From positions 62,001 through 126,000 of the forward strand of contig CALLLP010000004.1 of the NCBI GenBank assembly GCA_938008165.1: DNA of 64,000 bases, given 5' to 3'. Under the pieces are notes generated by a model. That model was not told the origin of the DNA. It searched no databases and saw nothing but the letters and a program-made list of their open reading frames with translations. A program made the position numbers and the translations under genes. Origin of the DNA: an uncultured Neomegalonema sp. (GTDB taxonomy: Bacteria > Pseudomonadota > Alphaproteobacteria > Rhodobacterales > Rhodobacteraceae). Numbering within the stretch: position 1 is the stretch's first letter; each line of letters begins with the position of its first letter. Below, in pieces: positions 8,073 through 17,500 of the stretch.

Positions 8073-11000
8073 ATGACCGACACTTTCCAGATCCCCGGCC
8101 CCATCGGCATGTACGATCCCTCGCAAGAGCGCGACGCCTGCGGTGTCGGCTTTGTTGCGGCCATTGATGGCGTGCCGCGCCGCGATGTGGTGGAAAAGGG
8201 GATCGAGGCGCTCAAGGCCATCTGGCACCGGGGCGCGGTCGATGCGGATGGCATGACCGGCGATGGCGCGGGCATCCACCTGCAAATCCCGCAGGGCTTT
8301 TTCAAGGATCATATCCGCCGTACCGGCCACGAGCCTCAGAAGGGTCTCCTCGCTGTGGGCATGATCTTCCTGCCCCGTGCCGATTTTGGCGCTCAGGAAA
8401 CTTGCCGTGGCATCGTCGAATCCGAAATCCTGCGCTTTGGCTATCGCATCTATGGCTGGCGCCAGGTGCCGGTCAATACGGCGGTTCTGGGCGAGAAGGC
8501 CAATGCCACCCGCCCCGAAATCGAGCAGATCATGGTTGCCAATACCGAAGGCACCGATGACGAGGCTTTCGAGCGCGATCTCTATATCATCCGCCGCCGG
8601 ATCGAAAAGGCCGTCGCCGCCGCCCATATCGCGGGTTTTTACGTCTGTTCGCTCTCCTGTCGCTCGATCATCTATAAGGGAATGATGCTGGCCGAGCAGG
8701 TCTCCGCCTTCTTCCCTGATCTGGAGAGCGACGCGTTCATCTCCGCCTTTGCGATCTATCACCAGCGGTATTCCACCAATACCTTCCCACAATGGTCTCT
8801 GGCCCAGCCCTTCCGCATGCTGGCCCATAACGGCGAGATCAACACGCTCAAGGGCAATGCCAACTGGATGCGCAGCCACGAGATTCGCATGGTGTCGCGC
8901 TCTTTTGCGGGCAATGAAGACGACATCAAGCCCGTCATCGCCCATGGCGGATCGGATTCGGCGGCGCTCGATGCGGTGTTCGAGGTGATGGTCCGCGCGG
9001 GGCGCTCCGCCCCCATGACCAAGAGCATTCTTGTTCCCGAAGCGTGGTCGAAGAAGGCGACCGCCATGCCCGACGCATGGCGGCATATGTATGCCTATGG
9101 CAATTCTGTCATGGAGCCGTGGGACGGCCCCGCCGCGCTGGCCGCAACCGATGGGCGCTGGGTCATCGGCGGAATGGACCGAAACGGCCTGCGCCCCATG
9201 CGCTATGTGCTGACCACCGGCGGCCTTGTCGTTGCGGGGTCCGAGATCGGCATGGTCAGCATCGATGAGCGCGAGGTGGCCGAAAAGGGCCGCGTCGGGC
9301 CGGGCCAGATGATCGGCGTCGATATGCAGCGTAACCTGTTCCTGCGCGATGCCGACATCAAGGATGAGCTTGCCGCCGAGGAACCCTTCGAGGAATGGAC
9401 CGGGAAGATCACCGAACTCGACCCCTTGCTCGATGGCAAGATCGCCCGTCCGATGTTCGACAAATCCGACCTGCGCCGTCGTCAGGTCGCCGCCGGGTAC
9501 AGCATCGAGGAACTGGAGGCGACCCTGCACCCCATGGCCGAACTGGGCAAGGAAGCCATCGGCTCGATGGGCGACGACACCCCCATCGCCGTTCTGTCCG
9601 ACCAGTATCGCCCCCTGTCGCATTTCTTCCGCCAGAATTTCTCGCAGGTAACGAACCCGCCCATCGATCCCCTGCGCGAGCATCGGGTGATGAGTCTCAA
9701 AACCCGGTTCGGCAATCTCAAGAACGTGCTGGATCAAGATAGCAGCCAGACCGAAATCCTGACCCTCGAAAGCCCTGTGGTTCTCAATGGCGAATATTAT
9801 GCCATGTCAAAGGCCGTGCGTGACGAGGTGAAGGTCATCGATTGCATCTTTCCCATCGATGGGGGCGATCGGGCGCTGCGCGATGCCATTGAATCGATCC
9901 GTCTGGCGGCGGAGGATGCTGTGCGCGCGGGTGTCGGCCATATCGTCCTGACCGACGAGCATACCGATGCCGATCATGCAGCGGTGCCCATGATCCTTGC
10001 GGCCAGTGCCGTCCATACCTGGCTGGTAAAGCAGGGCCTCCGCACCTTCTGTTCGCTCAATATCCGCTCTGCCGAATGCATCGATCCGCATTACTTTGCG
10101 GTTCTCGTCGGTGTGGGTGCGACCACCGTGAACGCCTATCTGGCCGAGGAATCCATTCGCGACCGCCATGAGCGCGGCCTTCTTGGGGACCGTTCGCTGG
10201 CCGATTGCCTTGCCAGTTTCCGCGCGTCGATCGATGGCGGGTTGTTGAAAATCCTGTCGAAGATGGGGATTTCGGTCATTTCCAGCTATCGCGGTGGCTG
10301 TAATTTCGAGGCGGTGGGCCTGTCCCGCGCCCTCGTCGCCGAATTCTTCCCCGGCATGCCCAGCCGCATCTCCGGTATCGGGATCGCGGGTATCCACAAG
10401 AAAACCGTGCAATTGCACAAACGCGCATGGGACGAGGATGCCGTCGCATTGCCCATCGGCGGGTTCTACAAATACCGCCGCAATGGCGAAAACCACGCAT
10501 GGCGGGCCGAATTGCTGCACCTGATGCAAAACGCTTGCGATACAAACAGTTACGAGGCGTTCAAGCGCTATAGCGCTGGCCTGCGCAAGCTCGAACCGAT
10601 CCACTTGCGCGATTTGCTTGATTTCAAACCGGCGGGACAGGCCGTGCCCCTGTCCGAAGTCGCCTCGATCACCGAAATCCGCAAGCGCTTCGTTACGCCG
10701 GGGATGAGCCTTGGTGCCCTGTCGCAAGAGGCCCATGAAACCCTTTCCATCGCCATGAACCGCATCGGCGCGAAATCCGATTCCGGCGAGGGCGGCGAAG
10801 ATCCCAAATTCGCCGAACGTCCCACCGATGGCGCCAATCGCATGGCCAAGATCAAGCAGGTCGCCTCTGGCCGCTTCGGAGTGACGGCGGAATACCTCAA
10901 CAACTGCGAAGAACTGGAAATCAAGGTCGCCCAAGGGGCCAAGCCCGGCGAAGGCGGTCAACTTCCCGGCTTCAAGGTCACGGACATGATCGCCAAGCTG

Positions 11001-12590
11001 CGCCATGCGACCCCCGGCGTGACGCTCATCTCGCCCCCGCCGCACCACGATATCTATTCCATCGAATACCTCGCCCAATTGATCTATGACCTGAAGCAGA
11101 TCAATCCGACTGCCAAGGTCACGGTAAAACTGGTTGCCGCCTCCGGTGTTGGCACCATCGCGGCGGGCGTGGCCAAGGCCAAGGCCGATATCATCCTGAT
11201 CGCGGGCCATAACGGCGGCACCGGAGCCTCGCCCCAGACCTCGATCATATATGCGGGTCTGCCGGGGGAGATGGGCTTGACCGAGGCACATCAGGTGCTT
11301 TCGCTCAACAAACTGCGCGACCGCATCACCCTGCGAACCGATGGCGGCCTGCGCACGGGCCGCGACATCGTGATTGCCGCGATGATGGGGGCTGAAGAAT
11401 ACGGCATCGGCACCGCCGCGCTTGTCGCGATGGGCTGTATCATGGTGCGTCAGTGCCAGTCCAACACCTGCCCCGTCGGCGTCTGTACCCAAGACCCGCG
11501 CCTGCGCGAAAAGTTCACCGGCAATGCCGATAAGGTCGTGAACCTCTTTTCGTTCATCGCCGAGGAAGTCCGCGAAATCCTCGCTTCCCTTGGCTTGCGC
11601 TCGCTGGAGGAGGCCATTGGCCGAACCGATTTGCTCACGCAGGTCAGTCGTGGCCATGACCATCTCGACGATCTCGACATGAACCCCATGCTGGTTCGTG
11701 TCGATGAGCAGGGACCGGGCGGCACCAGCCTCATCACCCTCGACCGCACCCGCGACCGCACCTCCGTGCCCGATACGCTCGACGCCAAGATCATCGATGA
11801 CGCACGCCCCTTCTTCAAGCATGGCGAGAAGATGCAGCTCGAATACTCCGTCCGGAATGTCCAGCGCACCGTCGGCACCCGCGTCAGTTCGGAAATCGTT
11901 CAACGCTTCGGCATGAATAACGCGTTCGCCGATGATCAATTGACGATCAAGCTGACCGGCACGGCCGGGCAATCCCTGGGGGCCTTTGCCGCACCGGGGC
12001 TAAAGCTGATCGTCTTTGGCGATGCGAATGATTACGTCGCAAAGGGTCTGTCGGGGGGAACGGTGGTTGTGCGCCCGGTGCGCGGCTCGCCCCTCGTGCC
12101 CCATGCGAACACGATCATCGGCAACACCGTGCTCTATGGCGCGACCGCCGGTCATCTCTTTGCCTCCGGTCAGGGTGGCGAACGCTTCGCCGTGCGCAAT
12201 TCGGGCGCGACCGCGGTGCTGGAGGGCTGCGGCTCGAATGGCTGTGAATACATGACCGGCGGTACAATCGTGATCCTTGGCGAGACGGGCGATAATTTCG
12301 GGGCCGGGATGACGGGCGGCATGGCCTATATCTACGACCCGAACGAGACGTTCATCGGCCATATGAACGACGAAACCATCATCCCCGTCCGACTCGAAAG
12401 CGCCCATTGGGAAGCGGAGCTGAAATCCCTGATCGTGCGCCATGCGGAGGAAACGGACAGCCCCTTCGCCGCTTCCCTCCTGCATGAATGGGAGCGCCAT
12501 GTCGGCCAGTTCTGGCAGGTCTGTCCCAAAGAGATGCTCGCGCGCCTGCCGCATCCGCTCAGCGATTATGAAAAGGCCGCGCGCGCCTGA
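8073..12590 (+). CDS. gltB: glutamate synthase (NADPH) large subunit
   Basis: A 1505-residue alpha subunit that hydrolyses glutamine and aminates 2-oxoglutarate. In order: class-II glutamine amidotransferase domain whose catalytic Cys is at residue 23 (RDACGVGFVAAIDG), implying removal of a propeptide; a central domain; the FMN-binding synthase barrel with EGGEDP, KPGEGGQLPG and SPPPHHDIYSIEDL-like (here SIEYL) segments; a [3Fe-4S] site C-x5-C-x4-C (MGCIMVRQCQSNTCPVGVC, about residue 1121); and the C-terminal GXGXG beta-helix (GGTVVVRP, GERFAVRNSGATAVLEG). The length is typical of bacterial GltB. A GGAA ribosome site precedes the ATG. Confidence 0.97.
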   Translation: MTDTFQIPGPIGMYDPSQERDACGVGFVAAIDGVPRRDVVEKGIEALKAIWHRGAVDADGMTGDGAGIHLQIPQGFFKDHIRRTGHEPQKGLLAVGMIFLPRADFGAQETCRGIVESEILRFGYRIYGWRQVPVNTAVLGEKANATRPEIEQIMVANTEGTDDEAFERDLYIIRRRIEKAVAAAHIAGFYVCSLSCRSIIYKGMMLAEQVSAFFPDLESDAFISAFAIYHQRYSTNTFPQWSLAQPFRMLAHNGEINTLKGNANWMRSHEIRMVSRSFAGNEDDIKPVIAHGGSDSAALDAVFEVMVRAGRSAPMTKSILVPEAWSKKATAMPDAWRHMYAYGNSVMEPWDGPAALAATDGRWVIGGMDRNGLRPMRYVLTTGGLVVAGSEIGMVSIDEREVAEKGRVGPGQMIGVDMQRNLFLRDADIKDELAAEEPFEEWTGKITELDPLLDGKIARPMFDKSDLRRRQVAAGYSIEELEATLHPMAELGKEAIGSMGDDTPIAVLSDQYRPLSHFFRQNFSQVTNPPIDPLREHRVMSLKTRFGNLKNVLDQDSSQTEILTLESPVVLNGEYYAMSKAVRDEVKVIDCIFPIDGGDRALRDAIESIRLAAEDAVRAGVGHIVLTDEHTDADHAAVPMILAASAVHTWLVKQGLRTFCSLNIRSAECIDPHYFAVLVGVGATTVNAYLAEESIRDRHERGLLGDRSLADCLASFRASIDGGLLKILSKMGISVISSYRGGCNFEAVGLSRALVAEFFPGMPSRISGIGIAGIHKKTVQLHKRAWDEDAVALPIGGFYKYRRNGENHAWRAELLHLMQNACDTNSYEAFKRYSAGLRKLEPIHLRDLLDFKPAGQAVPLSEVASITEIRKRFVTPGMSLGALSQEAHETLSIAMNRIGAKSDSGEGGEDPKFAERPTDGANRMAKIKQVASGRFGVTAEYLNNCEELEIKVAQGAKPGEGGQLPGFKVTDMIAKLRHATPGVTLISPPPHHDIYSIEYLAQLIYDLKQINPTAKVTVKLVAASGVGTIAAGVAKAKADIILIAGHNGGTGASPQTSIIYAGLPGEMGLTEAHQVLSLNKLRDRITLRTDGGLRTGRDIVIAAMMGAEEYGIGTAALVAMGCIMVRQCQSNTCPVGVCTQDPRLREKFTGNADKVVNLFSFIAEEVREILASLGLRSLEEAIGRTDLLTQVSRGHDHLDDLDMNPMLVRVDEQGPGGTSLITLDRTRDRTSVPDTLDAKIIDDARPFFKHGEKMQLEYSVRNVQRTVGTRVSSEIVQRFGMNNAFADDQLTIKLTGTAGQSLGAFAAPGLKLIVFGDANDYVAKGLSGGTVVVRPVRGSPLVPHANTIIGNTVLYGATAGHLFASGQGGERFAVRNSGATAVLEGCGSNGCEYMTGGTIVILGETGDNFGAGMTGGMAYIYDPNETFIGHMNDETIIPVRLESAHWEAELKSLIVRHAEETDSPFAASLLHEWERHVGQFWQVCPKEMLARLPHPLSDYEKAARA

Positions 12591-12650
12591 TCGGCGGCGT
12601 ATTCTTGATCCAGTAGTTTCGGGCGGGGAAGCTGGTTTTCTCGCCCGAAG

Positions 12651-13511
12651 CTATCCCCGCCGCGCGATGACTGCGCCCATCAAGTCCAGAAAATCCACTT
12701 CGTCCCGCACTTCCGCGATTTCCGCCATCGTCGCGGTATAGCCCCACCGCGCCGCCATCGCGCGATAGCGTGGGCCGCGCCATGAGAGCAATCGTCGATA
12801 GGCCCGGCGGATAAAGGCGTCCGGGTCCACGGCATCGGGCGCGTCCCCCGTTTCGCGCAGGTAATCGGCCCAGACGTCGCGCAGGAACCCTTCATTGTAA
12901 TACATCGGCTTTGGATCGCGCTCGAAGCGCCGGGCCAATTCCTCGGTATGGCTTTCCTCCTCGCGGATATAGAGGATCGCCGAATGCTCCGCGAGACCGG
13001 CCATCACCGGGTCGGTTTCATCATCCGGCTCGACCACTTCGCACAGGCTGCCGCTCGTATCGCACAGGAAATGATCGTAGCCATAGACCCGCTTCGCGCG
13101 TTCGATGAAAGGCGCTGTATCGTGCATCGAGGCGATTTCGGCGATCCGGTGCTGGCGCTGGCGCCGCACATATTCCTCAAAAGCGATGCCGCCGCGCTCG
13201 GGGTCGCCCGGCTTGCCCAGATAGGTCGAGAGCGGCGAGAGATTGTCGAAGGTGATGTTCGAGCCGATATAGATCGAATCGCTCATCAGCAATTCGCGCA
13301 GCAATGGCGATTTCATCGCCTCCGTTTTGAAATTATCGACGATATGCTCGCCCATATACCGGGTGCCGATCCGATAATCGACCGAGTAGTGAAACCATCG
13401 ACTGTCGCGCAGGTAATTGGCGATCCGGGTTTTGCCCACCCCCGACATGCCAAAAATCACCACAGAACGCTGTGGCTGGTCCTTGAATGCCTGCGGATTC
13501 TCGAACAGCAT
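12651..13511 (-). CDS. P-loop ATPase of unknown function
   Basis: A 286-residue protein with a Walker A motif GMSGVGKT at about residues 21-28 ([20 protein letters not shown]). A kinase- or AAA-like use of ATP is likely, but no named family was recognised beyond the P-loop. Features include the stretches [16 protein letters not shown] and [14 protein letters not shown], the latter possibly containing a Walker-B-like Asp. GGGGAG lies 8 bases before the ATG. It is convergent with gltB and divergent from rpsD. No partner suggests a role. Confidence 0.7.
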   Translation of the reverse strand: MLFENPQAFKDQPQRSVVIFGMSGVGKTRIANYLRDSRWFHYSVDYRIGTRYMGEHIVDNFKTEAMKSPLLRELLMSDSIYIGSNITFDNLSPLSTYLGKPGDPERGGIAFEEYVRRQRQHRIAEIASMHDTAPFIERAKRVYGYDHFLCDTSGSLCEVVEPDDETDPVMAGLAEHSAILYIREEESHTEELARRFERDPKPMYYNEGFLRDVWADYLRETGDAPDAVDPDAFIRRAYRRLLSWRGPRYRAMAARWGYTATMAEIAEVRDEVDFLDLMGAVIARRG

Positions 13512-13576
13512 GGCAGATCTCCCCTCGTCTCGCTTTCAAGACTGTTACCGGGCCGTGCGAGGGTCGTCCATCCTGT

Positions 13577-13605
13577 TTGACGGGGCCGCTTCATCGATGT
13601 ATAGC
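13577..13605 (+). promoter_or_regulatory. putative sigma70-type promoter of rpsD
   Basis: TTGACG (13577-13582) and TATAGC (13600-13605) are separated by 17 bases, a near-consensus housekeeping promoter. It lies about 140 bases before the rpsD start, leaving a 5' leader that could carry translational control by S4, although no specific S4-binding structure was identified. Confidence 0.6.
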
Positions 13606-13746
13606 GACCGCCTTGCCGCCCGGTTACGGGGGGCGAATACCTGTGCCTGTGGTCCGCGTAAGCGGAAGCCTGTCGTTCGGCCCATGCCGGAAGAAGGAGG
13701 GCGCAATTTGATTTTAGAAGGCGGGTTTGCCGCTACGAGGATACCG

Positions 13747-14367
13747 ATGACCAAACGGACGCAATCGAAATACAAGCTTGATCGCCGCATGGGCGAAAAC
13801 ATCTGGGGTCGCCCCAAATCTCCGGTTAATCGCCGCGAATATGGCCCCGGTCAGCATGGCCAGCGCCGCAAGGGCAAGATGTCTGATTTCGGCATCCAGC
13901 TCCGCGCCAAGCAAAAACTCAAAGGCCATTATGGCGATCTGACCGAAAAACAGTTCCGCCGCATCTATGCCGAGGCCGAACGCCGCCGGGGGGATACCGG
14001 CGAGACCCTGATCGGTCTGTTGGAGCGTCGTCTCGATGCCGTCGTCTATCGCTGCAAGTTTACGCCGACGATTTTCTCGGCCCGTCAGGTCGTGAATCAC
14101 GGCCATGTCCGGGTCAATGGTGTCCGGGTCAACATCCCCTCCTATACCGTCAAAGAGGGTGACGTGATCGAGCTTGGCCCGAAAGCCAAGGACATGGCGC
14201 TAGTGCTGGAAGCGGCCCAGTCCGCCGAGCGTGAGACCCCCGAATATCTCGACGTCGATCACCAGAAGATGACGGCGACCTTCATTCGCACTCCTACGCT
14301 TTCCGATGTGCCCTATGCGGTACAGATGGAACCGAATTTGGTGGTCGAATTCTACGCCAAGAACTAA
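13747..14367 (+). CDS. rpsD: 30S ribosomal protein S4
   Basis: A 206-residue primary 16S rRNA-binding ribosomal protein. The start [20 protein letters not shown] followed by [24 protein letters not shown] is the alphaproteobacterial S4 N-terminus, and an S4 RNA-binding domain follows ([11 protein letters not shown]...[14 protein letters not shown], about residues 95-130). The in-frame open sequence extends far upstream, but the ATG at 13747 matches the family start. The gene is monocistronic, with a good promoter upstream and a strong terminator downstream. Confidence 0.98.
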   Translation: MTKRTQSKYKLDRRMGENIWGRPKSPVNRREYGPGQHGQRRKGKMSDFGIQLRAKQKLKGHYGDLTEKQFRRIYAEAERRRGDTGETLIGLLERRLDAVVYRCKFTPTIFSARQVVNHGHVRVNGVRVNIPSYTVKEGDVIELGPKAKDMALVLEAAQSAERETPEYLDVDHQKMTATFIRTPTLSDVPYAVQMEPNLVVEFYAKN

Positions 14368-14392
14368 GGCCAACGCCGTCGCAAGATCGAAA

Positions 14393-14420
14393 CCCGCTGG
14401 TGCCGCCAGCGGGTTTTTTT
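14393..14420 (+). terminator. intrinsic terminator after rpsD
   Basis: A perfect 8-bp stem CCCGCTGG (14393-14400) / CCAGCGGG (14406-14413) with a 5-base loop is followed by seven Ts (14414-14420). It starts 25 bases after the rpsD stop. Confidence 0.93.
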
Positions 14421-14502
14421 GTGCCTGATGGATGGTCTCCCGATGGCCTGATCGGCATGCTTGGCCATCCCTGCCCGCCACAAGCTTCTCGTTCCGTCGC
14501 AT

Positions 14503-14534
14503 AAAAAAAGCCCCGCCGGGATGGCGGGGCTTTC
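14503..14534 (-). terminator. intrinsic terminator for the large coiled-coil gene
   Basis: Stem GCCCCGCC (14510-14517) / GGCGGGGC (14523-14530). On the minus strand the stem is followed by a run of Ts (seven As at 14503-14509 on the plus strand). It lies 27 bases beyond the stop of the minus-strand gene ending at 14561. Confidence 0.88.
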
Positions 14535-14560
14535 TCGTTATTGCCGTTGTTTCCGATCCG

Positions 14561-17500
14561 TTATTCGGGAAGGAAATCGAACTGGATACGCCGGTTACGG
14601 GCGAAGGCCTCGCGCGAGCTACCCGGATCGATGGGTTGCGTTTCCGCAAATCCGACGGCCGCCAGGCGGTCGGCGGGAACTCCGAGCTGCTGAAGATACG
14701 TCACGACATTCGCCGCGCGTGCCGCCGACAATGTCCAGTTGGACGGGTATGTCGCCGTTGCGATCGGGTCGGCATCCGTATGGCCTTCCACCACGATCTT
14801 GCCCCGTGCATCCGGGCGGGTCACGAGGAAGTTGTTCATCGCAATCGCAACCCGGTCGAGGACCGCGCGGCCCTGATCCGACAGGTTTGCCGAGCCGGAG
14901 GCGAAGGTCGCATTCGAGCTGAGAGAGAACGATCCGTCTTCATAGACCACGATATCCTGTGGTCCGATGGCGGCGATCAACTCATCGCGCAGCGCTTGGT
15001 CGACAACACCGACCGTCGACTGCGCGGCCCGTGCGGCTTCCAGCTCTTGGGCGAGCTGTGCCGCTTCGGCGCGTGAGGCTTGAAGCAGGCTTTGCAGGGA
15101 GACGAGTTCGGTTGCCCGCGCCTCCAGCGATGCCTGATCGGCCCGTGCGGCTTCCAGTTCTGCCTGAAGGGTGGCGATATTCTCGTTGGCCGCTTCGAGT
15201 TGGCGTTCGAGGGTCGTTACCGTTTCAGGCAGCGGGGCTGCTGCAAGCTGTGCTTCGAGGCTCGCCACCTTGGCTTCTTCGCCGGACAGTGCCGCTTCGA
15301 GCTGGTCATTCGACAGACCGAGCGTGTTCAGCTCCCCTTCAAGGCCGGTAACGGATGTTTCCAGCTCTCCGACACGGGCCGCCGCCGCTTCCAGTGTTGC
15401 AACCCGCTGCTGTACAGCAGTGGCATTGCTTTCCAGTTCGGCATTACGGTCCCGCTGCTCGCCAAGCAGGGCGCGCAGGTCATCGGCGCGCTGCGTCGCA
15501 TCCGCGAGTTGCTTTTCGATCCCGGCGCTTTCTTCTTCAAGCGTGGCAAGCGTCGTTGCCTGCGCTTGTTCTGCTTCGCGCAGGGTCTCAAGTTCGGCGC
15601 GGGTCGATGTCAGGTCTGCGGTTACCGCGACCAGACGCTCGTTCAGCGCGGCCATGGCTTCTTCACTGGTGCCGAGGGCGCCCTGAGCGGTTTCGATTTC
15701 CGCGCGCAGCGCTGCGAGATCTTGCTCGCGGCTGGCAACCTCTGCCTGAGACGCTTCGAGTTGTTCGCTCGCGGTTGTCATGCCCGCTTGCGCATCGGCC
15801 AGTTCGGCTTCCAGAGCGGCGATGCGCGCCGTGCTGGTTTCCTGAGCATCGGCCATGCTGGCCTTGGCGCCGTCAAGTTCGGCTTCCAGAGCGGCGATGC
15901 GTGCCGTGCTGGTTTCCTCAGCATCGGTCATGCTGGTCTTGGCGCCGTCAAGTTCGGCTTCCAAAGCGGCGATTTGTGCCGCGCTGGCTTCTTCACTTGC
16001 CGTCAGGCCCGCTTGCGCTTCTTCCAGAGCGGTTTGCAGTTCCGCGATTCTTGCGTTTCTGGCGGCCTCGGTTTCGGAAAGGCTCGCTTGCAAGCCTTCA
16101 AGTTCCGTTTCGAGAGCCGCGATCTGCGCATCTTTTTCCTGTGCGAGCGCATCGAGGTCCGACTGCGCGCTGTCCAGATTGCCCTGGAGCAGCGACATGC
16201 GCTCCCCTTGCGCGTCTTCCAGCTCGCGGAATTGGACCTGAAGGGCATCGCGTTCACGGGTCAGCTCACCGAGCCGGGCCGTCATGGTGCCGATCATGGT
16301 TTCGCGGGCCGTGACATCCGCTTGGGCGGCTTCGACTGCCGCCGCCGCCGCATCGCGTTCGGCGCTCAGGCTGTCGAGGGTTGCCCGAAGCTCGTCGCGC
16401 TCCGTGGTGCGCGATTGCAGGGACGCCTTGATCGTGCCTATTTCGGCATTGGCCGTCGTGAGCGATGCATTGGCGGCCTCAAGCTCAGCCGCATTGGTCG
16501 AAACCGTTGCGTTCAGTGCTTCGATTTCGGCTTTCAGGCTGCTGATTTGATCGCTTTCGGATTCTTCGGCGGCCATCATGGCTTTGCGGGCATCTTCGAG
16601 TTCCAGTTCGAGCGTGTCGCGCTGGATCGTAAGGGCTGCGAGGTCGGTTTCAAGGGTGCCGGAAAGAGCCGTTGCGGTCTCGTTTTCGGCGTTCAGGTCT
16701 GCAATCGTGGCATTGAGATCGGTGATCTTCTGGCGAAGGCCATCCATCTCCCCGGTTGCCGCCCCGATCTGCTGTTCATAATCGTCGATCTGGGCCGTCA
16801 GTTCAGCGTTTTTCGCCTCAAGCGCTGCCATGTCCTCAACGCTAGCGCCGAGTTCCTCGGTTTGCGACAGCAGCGAGCTGCGTTCGTTGCGGGCGGCGTC
16901 CAGTTCCGCGGCGAGGCGGTCCCGTTCTGCTTCTTCTGCCGCGATGGAGGCTTCCATATCGCCGATGATCCCGCGCAGGCGGTTTGCATCATCCGTCACG
17001 CTGGCGATCTGGCGTTCGTAATCTTCGACGCTCGTTTCGAGCGTGGCGATTTCCTCCGCGCTGGCCTTGAGATCCTGTTCGGCGGCGGTGAGGCGCGCGG
17101 CGGCCTCGTCGCCTGCGGCGATGCGGGCTGCGATCTCGCCACTCTCGATCGAGGCTTTCAGGGCTGCATGATCCGCCTGTGCCGTTTCAAGCTCGCCAGC
17201 GGTTTCCTCGGATGCGGCAATCGCATCGCTGAGCTGCGCTTCGAGCGAGCTGATCGTCGAGCGCGAACCGGCTACCTGAGCGCGTAGCGAATCCAATTCG
17301 GATTCGGTTTCATCCACCGTCGAGGATAGCAGGCTTACGCGCTGCGCTTCGGCATCCGCGGTCGTTCTGGCTTCATCGGCGCTGGCTTGTGCCACTTCGA
17401 GCGCACCGTTCAGGCGATCGATTTCTTCCTGCAGCGCTTTGCGGTCATTCTCGATTGCGGCAAGCTCAACTTTCATTTGCTGGGTCGTGCCGCCCAGTTC

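Noticed and set aside
9807-11972. 721-codon open frame on the minus strand
   Set aside because: It lies wholly inside gltB on the other strand. The translated product is Gly/Arg/Asp-rich without any family motif, so it is a codon-bias shadow.
15801-15985. Tandem direct repeats considered as a CRISPR or similar array
   Set aside because: The repeats are contiguous, in frame with a coiled-coil gene, with no unique spacers and no cas genes.
15080-17287. 735-codon open frame on the plus strand
   Set aside because: Antisense to the coiled-coil/OmpA gene. Its Phe/Arg/Cys-rich repeats are the mirror of Ala/Glu/Leu codons in the real coil.
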